A stretch of DNA of 64,000 bases from positions 64,407,370 to 64,471,369 of the forward strand of contig CM055096.1 in the NCBI GenBank assembly GCA_029204225.1. Reading direction: 5' to 3'. The notes under the pieces were generated by a model. It searched no databases. It was not told the DNA's origin and saw nothing but the letters and a program-made list of their open reading frames with translations. The stretch's first letter is position 1. Every line of letters begins with the position of its first letter. A program made the position numbers and the translations under genes. This document shows positions 1-8,783 of this stretch, piece by piece. This DNA is from Diphasiastrum complanatum. Lineage: Eukaryota > Streptophyta > Lycopodiopsida > Lycopodiales > Lycopodiaceae.

Positions 1-1540
1 TGTAAAAAATGAGTGCTTATTACTGTTTGCAAAAAAATAGTCACAAAAAGGATTTATGTTTTTACAAATGATTCTCACTCTCTGATTACCAGCTGAAAGT
101 ATTGTTTGTTAGTTACCTTCCCTAGGGACGCCCTAGCCTCAGTAAACTCTATAAGAAGCCATGCATGCTAACTCACTAGCTTTTGAGTGTAGTACTTACT
201 TTTATTAGAGAAAGTTTTACTTTTTTCACACTAAAATTCACAGACTTTGCATACTTTGTACTCTCAAACCACTGAACTCTTGTTGAATGGTTTCACAAAA
301 CTTTCATGATGTCATGTAGGTATTTTTGAAGCTTCACTCCATTGAGATTGGTCAAGAAACGAACGAAAACAACTCATCCAAAGTTTGATAGTTGAAAATG
401 CGGAGTGATCTACTCTCTTCTTCAAGATAAGATTCTCCATAATGATAGCATCTTGACATATTTTGTGGCAATGAAGTGTAGGATGCAAACTTCCTCATAC
501 CAGATTTGATCTTGTCGAGTAATCCGATATAGTAGTTTTGCATTATGGTCTCTGGGCTCAGTAGATCAATACCTTTTACCAGATCGAATATTCGTATGGT
601 GTGTTGTTGAACTGTCTCATCAGGAAACTAATCTCACAAACTTGGTAATCATGGCTGGAATGCAGTATTATCGTGATGTACGTAATTGCTTCAAAGGTTA
701 TACAACTGTGGTGTCCCACTGATTTTTTTCTTTTTCAAGTGAACAAGAGAAGAAAAGAAGTAGACCAAAGATTGAAACCAAGGACAATCAAAAGGACAGG
801 AGGGAGGTGTGTGAATAAATGGTAATAGATGGTTGTTATCTTAGGATATTGATGGAGGAAAAGATAGATGCATGTAATGATATGAAAAAGGACGAAGGTT
901 GAGCTGATGGAGATGGAGATGAATACACAGATAGAGATGATATAAAAAATGATTTTTTTTTTCAACAAGGCTGGGAATTAACTTTTGCCCCCATCACAGT
1001 AGTTGAATCAAGATCTGATGAAACTTCTCTGAGACTTGCGAGGGTTAGTTTTGAGCCGGCTATCAAAAATTGAAGATATTTGTTAAAATCTAGCACTTTT
1101 TAGGACTGTTTCTCTAAGATTTCAAGATATGAGTGTTTGTTTTATACCAAAATTTGATAATAGTTGAAAACTGGTATAATCCAGCTATTACCAATATGGA
1201 GTGAGTTTCAAACTGTCAGATTAAGAAAAATTAAGAGAACAGGGTCATTTTTAGTGTATTTTTGCCCATTTTTAGCGGTTATTTGTGGTTTTTCTGATAT
1301 TTCTTCAGATCGGAGGAGATTTAACCTTTTTGCTTCACAATCTAGCTGGATCTAGACTAGATCTAGGTAGTATGAGGTTTGCAAAGGTTCTTGATGGACG
1401 GTTTTTTTGCATAATTTTGAGAAAACTCAGTTTTTGAGCACTTTTCAGCACGTTTTCTTAGATCTTTCTAGATTTGTCCATTGGATCTTCACAAGAATTT
1501 CACAGAAGCCAGATCGGGGTCAGATATAACTAGAAAAATC
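1..1540. other. No gene recognised; AT-rich intergenic DNA
   Basis: I find no protein family, RNA gene or clear transposon terminus here. Short open frames at 352-543 and 735-968 on the minus strand have low-complexity or unremarkable translations. The phrase gggaattaac at about 973 recurs at 2396, which hints that 961-2500 belongs to one repeat family together with the tandem array that follows. That link is an inference. Confidence 0.4.
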
Positions 1541-1548
1541 TCACAGAA

Positions 1549-2410
1549 GGTTAACTCAGAGCAAATGTCAAAAAATCAAGAAAAAAGTGTATTTTTTTGG
1601 GTGTTTTTTGCTATTTTTGAAAGTTTTCTATCAAATCCTAGAGAGATAACCTTCTCCAAGATGAAATTAGCCTTCTTTAATACAGATTAAGCTAAATTCA
1701 GGTAGGCAAAGGTTATTTCCCAGGGGATAGAGAGAAAATACAAATTTTATGGCTTTTTTTGCTATTTCTGGCAGTTTTCTCTCAGATCCTAGAGAGAGAA
1801 CGTTCATCGAGATGATAGTAGCCTTTTCTGATACAGATTAGCTAAATCTAGATGGGCAAAGGTTATTTCCCAGGGGATGGAGAGAAAATACAAATTTCAT
1901 GGCTTTTTTGCTATTTTTGGAAGTTTTCTCTGAGATCCTAGAGAGAGAACGTTCGACGAGCTGATAGTAGCCTCTTTTGATACGGGTTAAGCTAAATCCA
2001 GGTGGGCAAAGGTTGATTCCCAGGGGATGGAGAGAAAATGCAATTTTTATGGGTTTTTTCACTATTTTTGGCGGTTTTCTCTCATATCCTAGAGAGATAA
2101 CCGTTGCCGAGCTGACAGTAGCTTCCTCTGATACAGATTTAGCTAAATCCTGGTGGGCGAAGGTTATTTCCCAGGGGATGGAGAGAAAATACAATTGTTA
2201 TGGGTCTTTTTCACTATTTTTGGCAGTTTTCTCTCAGATCCTAGAGAGATAACCTTTGCCGAGCTGGCAGTAGCTTTCTATGATACAAATTTAGCTAAAT
2301 CCTGGTGGGCGAAGGTTATTTCCCAGGGGATGGAGAGAAAATACAATTTTTATGTGTTTTTTGGCAATGTATTCCGGTTTTTTCAAAAAACGGTTGGGAA
2401 TTAACCTTCG
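1549..2410. repeat. Tandem array, period about 150 bp, five to six copies
   Basis: The marker ggttatttcccaggggat (one copy reads ggttgattcc) recurs at 1711, 1861, 2011, 2162 and 2314. The spacings are 150, 150, 151 and 152 bases, and a weaker copy lies near 1549. Each unit also carries a 'cagatcctagagagataacc' stretch. Overlapping open frames on both strands (1838-2194 minus, 1977-2404 plus) arise from the periodic sequence and do not look like real genes. The array may be the internal repeat of a retroelement or a minisatellite; no coding family is visible. Confidence 0.85.
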
Positions 2411-2946
2411 CCGACTTTCATGTAGGTTTTGAACAGTGTTCAAAAGGTACTGTCAAAGGGGCGAAGGTTAGTTGTGGAGCAGTACAAAGTTATTGCCTCT
2501 AATATGTTTTTCCCGCCTATTTTTCCACCAAAAACAAATTTTTCATGGTTTTATGATTTTTTTGTTTGTTTTTTTTTTTTTTTAGAGCAAGGGTTGTTCT
2601 AATCTACAGTTCTAACACTAATTCACACCCCACTAACTCTAATCCACACTAACAGCCACTAACAAGCTAAAAAATTTGATTTTTTGTGATGAAAAATGAA
2701 GGAAAAAGAAGAGAGAAGAGTGAGAGAAGGAGAAGAAAAGTGATGTCTATGCCGGCTAAGGCAAGCGTTGGGGCTCCCCGGCGACGGCGCCACTGTAGTG
2801 TAGGTTGTAGTATGGGGTTCGTCATTGGGAGCACAACCTCGCCTTCACCTGCATAGCACACAAAGAGAGAGAAGAAAGAGAAAATGCCTAGGTTGAGAGA
2901 GGCTTTGGAGGCCCGAGCACCTTCCCAAAGCTATTCACACCCAACC

Positions 2947-3639
<693 letters not shown>

Positions 3640-4440
3640 CTATACAATATGTTTGGACAATGATTTGTACTTTAGCAGCTCCTCATCTCCATTAGGACTA
3701 TACTTTTTGCTAATGCAGTAGATGTACTGCTCCGGGAAGTGTCCAATGTAGTGCGCCAAGGAAGTATCCTTGGAGTCACTCTCTCTAGCTTTTCTCACTC
3801 TCTTTGCTCTAGCTGCATAAGCATCAATTTCAATGGCGTCCTGTGTCCCATCATCGGCTTCTGCAGTGTCACTTAGGTTAATGCTTCCTTGTGTCCCCTC
3901 CAGTTGAGTGAAATTGTACTCTTGTGGCTCATGGTGAGTCACCTCAGGAGGGTGGCCGATGTTTCGGAGCTCTGTCAAGATTCTTGCCAATGTCATTTCG
4001 CATGTGGCGTCCTCATTATTCAGACACAACTTTTGGAATGTATCATTAATCCTTGTGTGATCGTAGGTATTGGCTCCATTCTGCATTTTTATTAGAGCAC
4101 TTAAGAGTTTTCCCTCTCGCAAATGGAGAATATGTTGTAGATCATGAAAAAAATTGTACTCTTTGCCATTGATGATGATTGGAGAGAGGCTCCTGATTTG
4201 CAGCATTGTCTCGTTTGCCTCACTGGTTTCTAGAGATGACTTAGAGAATTGCTGCAAGGAGAGTGTTCTTTCTTCTTTTTCATTTATTGGTTGCTCCTCC
4301 TCAATGTCGTTCATTTCATAGCATAGAATGGCCTCCTGTGAGTCAACAGGCATTGGAATAGTTGTATGTTCAAAAAGCAAGAATACAAAGACCATCTCAC
4401 CTGAAATGATCTTTGAACCTATGTTCAACAAATTGTTCAT
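3640..4440 (-). CDS. Hypothetical 266-residue protein, divergent partner of the H3-like gene
   Basis: An uninterrupted 266-codon ORF on the minus strand, well above the length expected by chance in this stop-rich DNA. I do not recognise a family. Visible features are an acidic N-terminal third (around residues 45-60), a central stretch rich in L, I and N that could form helices (about 85-170), and a basic cluster near residues 212-222 (AAR AKRVRKAR) that could be a nuclear localisation signal. No membrane segment or catalytic motif stands out. It is read away from the H3-like ORF across a 0.5 kb shared intergenic region, suggesting a bidirectional promoter. It may be a transposon-borne accessory gene or a host gene fragment, and the lack of any stop over 800 bases argues for recent coding function. 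Confidence 0.5.
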   Translation of the reverse strand: MNNLLNIGSKIISGEMVFVFLLFEHTTIPMPVDSQEAILCYEMNDIEEEQPINEKEERTLSLQQFSKSSLETSEANETMLQIRSLSPIIINGKEYNFFHDLQHILHLREGKLLSALIKMQNGANTYDHTRINDTFQKLCLNNEDATCEMTLARILTELRNIGHPPEVTHHEPQEYNFTQLEGTQGSINLSDTAEADDGTQDAIEIDAYAARAKRVRKARESDSKDTSLAHYIGHFPEQYIYCISKKYSPNGDEELLKYKSLSKHIV

Positions 4441-4968
4441 ATTTATAGTGTTTTATTTTTATTTTTTTTGAACTATATTTTGAAACAATGGTTTACATAA
4501 ATACATACTCATATCGGTTGAGTGCGCATTTTGGCACAATGAGAGGCATGAATTAAAAGCGTACGCACATATTCAATATATGGACACGTGACATGTGCCT
4601 ATTAGTTGACAATTCATTCAGTTTCTGACACGTGTCAGAATCCTAAATGATGATGGTCACTAACGTGTCAGAGGTCAAAATAATATGATGTCACTTGTCC
4701 ATGCATTTACTTTTACCAATAAAAATTCAACACGTGGATTTCAAGTTTGACTCCACACGTGTGGGATAGCATATTTTGTATATAAATTTCATTGAACCCA
4801 ATCATGACACTTTCTTTTTTTAGTTTTCGCATATCTGATTAGTGCGCACCTGTAGACGCCCATAAGGTACCTATTTACTATTTGTGCATAAGTCCAATAT
4901 CCCATTTCATACACTTTAAATTTTTTAGCTTCATCACCATCTTTTTGTGCCTTTGTCAGATCCTTGTT
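4441..4968. promoter_or_regulatory. Putative bidirectional promoter with four CACGTG G-boxes
   Basis: The intergenic region between two divergent ORFs contains CACGTG at 4585-4590, 4629-4634, 4731-4736 and 4756-4761, plus near-matches such as aacgtgtcag near 4661. A TATA-like tatataaa lies at 4779-4786, about 100 bases before an upstream in-frame ATG at 4882 and about 185 before the preferred ATG at 4969. CACGTG is the core bound by plant bZIP and bHLH factors (established knowledge). That it drives both genes is an inference. Confidence 0.5.
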
Positions 4969-5616
4969 ATGGCTAGAGCGAAGCAAACAACCAGGACTGA
5001 TCAGCATCGCAATCCAGTTCAAGGTGAAGTTTCGAGCCTCAGGCCACCCGATACTGGTAGGAGAACATCGATGAGAAGAAGCCATTGGATGAGAGAGATA
5101 AAAAAATATCAAAGGTCAACGGAGCTTATGATTCCAAAGGCTCTATTCTATCGTTTGGTACGTGAAATCACCAGAGAGAATCTGGGCATGTATAATCGTT
5201 TTACAGTTTCAGCTATTATGGTCCTTCAAGAAGCCTATGAAGATCTTCAAGCTCAATTTTTTGAGGATTCCTTTCTGCTTGCCATCCATGCAAAGCGTGT
5301 CACCATTATGCCCAAAGATTTTCAACTTTTATCTAGATTAAGAGATAGAAGTTCTGGTCTTCACATGGGTGAGGCCTCTACGACTCGTCCACCTCCAATG
5401 TATAGAACAAACCTTCCCACACAGACGACTCGCAAGCAAGCAAAACCAAAGCGATCCCAAGACCCCGAGGAACTCATGAGGAAGGGAATACATAGTAAAA
5501 GGGCAAAGAAACATAATACTAATAATAATGAAACTCTTAAATCTGATAGCGGATCAAGTATAGATGCAGAGGAATGCATTTTAGAAAATGTTTTCTGTAT
5601 TTTCACTAATTTCTGA
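4969..5616 (+). CDS. Divergent histone H3-like protein (CENH3-like) with C-terminal extension
   Basis: The start at 4969 is chosen because the protein then opens MARAKQTTRT, matching the invariant H3 start MARTKQTAR. The frame is open from an earlier ATG at 4882, but those 29 residues are hydrophobic and not histone-like. The product is 215 residues. Residues 42-48 (REIKKYQ) match the H3 alpha-N helix. The fold runs to about residue 128 and includes STELMIP (50-56), RLVREIT, LQEAYEDL, FFED, AIHAKRVTIMPKDF (105-118). Differences from canonical H3: a tail about 11 residues shorter, lacking lysines 9, 14, 18, 23, 27 and 36 and the PGTVAL stretch; loop 1 one residue longer; and KDF in place of KDI. 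The last two are typical of centromeric H3. About 85 further residues follow, rich in K/R (KPKRSQ, HSKRAKKH), which no standard H3 has. The gene is a single exon. It could be a decayed or retroposed CENH3, a transposon-carried H3, or a genuinely divergent variant. Confidence 0.8.
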   Translation: MARAKQTTRTDQHRNPVQGEVSSLRPPDTGRRTSMRRSHWMREIKKYQRSTELMIPKALFYRLVREITRENLGMYNRFTVSAIMVLQEAYEDLQAQFFEDSFLLAIHAKRVTIMPKDFQLLSRLRDRSSGLHMGEASTTRPPPMYRTNLPTQTTRKQAKPKRSQDPEELMRKGIHSKRAKKHNTNNNETLKSDSGSSIDAEECILENVFCIFTNF

Positions 5617-6061
5617 TCAGGATGTATCACAATTGCATGAGAATACCATAAATAAATTGAATGTTCTTGTACGTACTCCTTATGATCCTACTCAAGGATT
5701 TTTTGAATCTGATTACTATAATGAATACGAGAAAATTATTAGTAAGAAAATTGATGGACTCAATGGTTACTTTTCTGTAGCTATTCCAGAGATTGATTAT
5801 ATAGTACGATTTCATGATTTTGATTGTAACGTTCTTAGGAAAAAAAAAGAATATGTAACAGATGTTATAATCGATGGTAGGCTGGTGCTACTGCAATACA
5901 CCATTAGTCAAGATTCAAGAAAAGAAATTTTCATCGTCACTGGTCTATGCGTGGAACAATATCTAATGCACAACGATGAAGCATTGGAACTTTTGAAAAG
6001 GATTTTTATACAATGCAGTCCAACTGCAAAACTATTCGTGGTTCCTTATGCATCCAAGTAA
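5588..6061 (+). CDS. Hypothetical 157-residue ORF overlapping the end of the H3-like ORF
   Basis: It starts 28 bases before the H3-like stop, in the +1 relative frame. I recognise no family. It is a mixed alpha/beta-looking sequence with many aromatic and acidic residues (for example DSYYNEY-like stretches near residues 41-47) and no membrane segment. Two readings are possible: (a) one longer histone-fusion protein broken by a frameshift near 5590-5620, or (b) a second exon. The sequence ctgtattttcactaatttctgatcag ending at 5620 looks like a plant branch point, pyrimidine tract and AG acceptor, but I could not find an upstream phase-0 donor that keeps the frame at a reasonable distance. It ends 135 bases before a CACTA-like terminus. 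Confidence 0.45.
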   Translation: MFSVFSLISDQDVSQLHENTINKLNVLVRTPYDPTQGFFESDYYNEYEKIISKKIDGLNGYFSVAIPEIDYIVRFHDFDCNVLRKKKEYVTDVIIDGRLVLLQYTISQDSRKEIFIVTGLCVEQYLMHNDEALELLKRIFIQCSPTAKLFVVPYASK

Positions 6062-6155
6062 GTATAGTATTGAGACTTATTTGATGTACTGCTAGCTTTA
6101 CTTTGGTAAGATGTCAAAAAACTGATTAATAAAAATGAAATTTGTATAAATAAAT

Positions 6156-6196
6156 GTCACAAACTCTCGTCGCTATACACATTTTTTGTAGTAGTG
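6156..6196 (-). mobile_element. CACTA (En/Spm)-like transposon terminus, one end only
   Basis: Read on the minus strand from 6196, the sequence begins CACTACTACAAAAAATG and continues with tagcgacgag. That is the form of plant CACTA terminal inverted repeats and their subterminal gcgacg motifs (family knowledge). Only this right end was found. No matching CACTACTAC was located upstream to position 1, so the left end is missing, diverged or outside the window. The H3-like gene pair lies immediately inside this end. Confidence 0.5.
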
Positions 6197-6347
6197 ATCC
6201 CAGCGGTGTCTAGATTCCCAACATGGTATTAGAGCTATGCTATCAAAGCCTAATATGACATTAGAGCTATTTTCATAGTTCTAAAACTTCCCACATAACT
6301 TGATCCTTTGAGTCGATAAGATTATTGTTTTCTTGTTCTATAAATAG
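6197..6347 (+). mobile_element. Copia LTR tail and primer-binding site remnant
   Basis: TGGTATTAGAGC at 6224-6235 matches the plant copia primer-binding site TGGTATCAGAGC with one mismatch and directly follows ...ttcccaaca, a typical LTR end. Only about 27 bases of LTR lie between the CACTA-like terminus and the site, so the LTR appears interrupted by that element. Confidence 0.55.
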
Positions 6348-6617
6348 TTAGAATTAAAGTAGAATCACTGTGTTACTGTATTGTGGGTCCTATCAGTGGA
6401 TAAGGATCAGTTGGCCTAGCCACGAGGCAAGTCGATGGGACACGCGTCCCGCCAACGACAACCTGGGTCATGCATGAGTTGCTTGAGTGAACAACTATAT
6501 GGACAGTGTAATTTCATTTTGAGAAATACAGTTGCTATGTGAGCTTGTTGTGGAGAGTGTTTTCTGTCTGTGTTACTGTGTAGCATGATCTGTGTTCCTG
6601 TGCAAAGCAAATTCTAA
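6348..6617 (+). repeat. 270-bp LTR (family L), 5' LTR of a + strand copia
   Basis: This segment matches, in inverted orientation, the 270-bp segment 15423-15692. It begins TTAGAATT and ends AATTCTAA, a perfect 8-base terminal inverted repeat instead of the usual TG...CA. A TGGCATCAGAGC primer-binding site begins at 6620, two bases after the end. Boundaries come from where the two copies stop matching: a primer-binding site follows here and a polypurine tract flanks the other copy. Confidence 0.8.
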
Positions 6618-8783
6618 GTTGGCATCAGAGCCGTACAGTATAGGGAGTGTACACAGTACAACATCGCCGTTGAAGAGAGCTTTGGGAGAATTGTCTTCTG
6701 AGAGTTCAGGGTTTACGGCGGGTTGAAGACGGAAAGAGAAGCACTGGTGCATGGTTTCTAGTTTATAGAGACTTGCTAAGCTCAGCAGAGGATTATTAGC
6801 CTGTGCATAGCATAAGACAGGGAAAAATTTGGTGAAAAATTGACAATTTTGAAGCCAGCTGAAATTTGAAACCGGGTTTGGGGTTACGATTTTTATACAT
6901 AACTGGTGATTTTTTTGCTGTTTTTGCACCGTTTTGGATGTCGTAAGGACAGAAAGGAAGCTAATCACATTGTCAACCAACCATGGAGAGATTCTGAGGT
7001 TTATGTCAGAGATTTGTCTCTAGACAGTTAACCTAGCAGATTTGTGGTAAAAGGTGAAAAAAGCCACTTTGTCAAGTTGAGCTAAAATCACCGTTTCTCC
7101 ATGGAATTTCTTGAGGGAACACTCTACAGTCTTGGAATCCATAGGGCGACTCTGCTCCGGGCCTCAGATCGTGCTCAAATCAATTCACAGACGAGTTAGA
7201 TCAAGCAAATTTGAGTGTGGGGAGGCGCGGCCGCAGACTGGGAGGTCGCGGGCAGTTCGCGTGTGGAACCAGGGTGAGAGCATAGCGTTTCGAGGTGGAC
7301 AGTGTCTACAAGACTCTCCATTGGTGCACAGAAGTGCTTAGGTGAGGTGTGCAAGATCAAGGGGATAGGCACCGTTTCAATCCAACTACCTGATGGCAAA
7401 AGTAGGATGATCAGGGAGGTACTTTACGTACCAGGTTTGAAGAAAAATCTACTTTCTGTTGGAGTCATTACTGATCAAAAGTTGAAAGTAGAATTCGCCC
7501 ATGATCGTTGCTTTGTGAAGGATGTGAACCAAAAGTTCAAAGTTATTGCGGATGGAGTAAGAGAGCCCAATACAAAATTGTACAGGTTGAATGCTACAAT
7601 TACGGGGCAACACAGACTTGTATCGTCCATTCCATCGCAAACTGAGTTGTGGCATAAGAGGCTTGGTCACTTGAACTTGGGAAGCCTCAGTTTGATGAGA
7701 AAATTGGAGATGGTAACATGATTGCCTACCATAGAAGATCACTTGAAATCGATGTGCGAATCTTGTGTATATGGGAAGCAGCATCGAGAGAAGTTCAATA
7801 AAGGGGGTGTTACAAGAGCAAAGAACATCCTGGATTTAATCCACACAGATTTATGCGGGCCTATGAGGACCATATCCTTAGGTAAAGCCTTCTATTTCAT
7901 GACCTTTATTGATGATATGTCACATAAGATGTGGATCTACTTCTTGAAGAAGAAATCAGATGTATTTGACAACTTCAAGAGCTTCAAAGCATTGGTAAAA
8001 AATCAGACAGGTAGGAAGATCAAAGACCTAAGATCAGATAGTGGAGGTGAGTACAAGTCTAATGACTTCAATGATCTTTGTGATCAATGTGGGATTAAAG
8101 GACAATTTACGCAAGCTCATACTCCTGCTCTCAATGGTGTAGCTGAGTGCAAAAATCGTACGATTGTGGAAAGTGCCAGATCTATGCTAGCTGAGATGAA
8201 ACTACCAAAAGATTTTTAGTCAGAAGCATGTAGCACGGAAAATAAGAGTCCTACCATTGCCATACCAAAGATAACACCTGAGGAAGCATTTACGAAGAAG
8301 AAGCCAAATGTGAACCACTTGCGAATCTTTGGATGTAAGGCCTTTGTACACATTCCTAAGGAAGAGAGACGTAAACTTGATGTAAAAGCTATCAAGTGCA
8401 TATTCCTAGGATATGATGATCGTGTGAAGGGCTATAGATGTTTTGATCCAGTCGAAAACAAAATCCATATAAGCCGTGATGTTATCTTTGATGAATCCAA
8501 GATGTATGAAGACGAGGATGCTGAGAAGATAGACACATCCACTGGGAAAGATGGTATATTGAGGATACCACCTGATGATGATCCATTCATTGACCTTCCG
8601 AGTGATGAACATGAGGATACATCTCAAGATACTACTACTCAACCTCAAGAGACAGGTTGGAGAGGTAGGGACAAACCTTTTGGTGCAAGAAGGATTGAAG
8701 TTGCAGGTGTATTTCCAGTAAAATCCTATGGTGAATTATATTCAAAAGATCAGACTAGTACGGTTTCACATACTAGTAAATGA
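6618..8783 (+). mobile_element. Ty1/copia internal region, gag deleted, pol truncated after integrase
   Basis: After the primer-binding site at 6620 comes a leader of about 680 bases without gag, then protease-end/pre-integrase and integrase coding sequence to 8783. Reverse transcriptase and RNase H are absent. A 3' LTR in + orientation was not found, so the copy is truncated at about 8783 and continues into unrelated AT-rich DNA. Confidence 0.8.
7302..8783 (+). pseudogene. Copia pol fragment: pre-integrase and integrase
   Basis: The first segment (7302-7721) has the protease tail and GAG-pre-integrase zinc motif (LPDGKSRMIREVLYVPGL, then LWHKRLGHLNLGSL). The next (7722-8219) has the integrase core: HTDLCGPM, a central RSDSGGEY and the third acidic residue in NGVAECKNRT, where most copies have R in place of C. 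The third (8310-8783) has the conserved integrase C-terminal HLRIFGCKAFVHIP and FLGYDD. Nonsense codons at about 7719 (TGA) and 8217 (TAG) break one continuous domain order, so this is a dead element. Confidence 0.88.

Noticed and set aside
5369-5620. An intron removing the basic tail of the H3-like protein (donor gtgagg near 5369, acceptor at 5620)
   Set aside because: The donor looks good, but joining it to the acceptor gives the wrong phase and an immediate stop.
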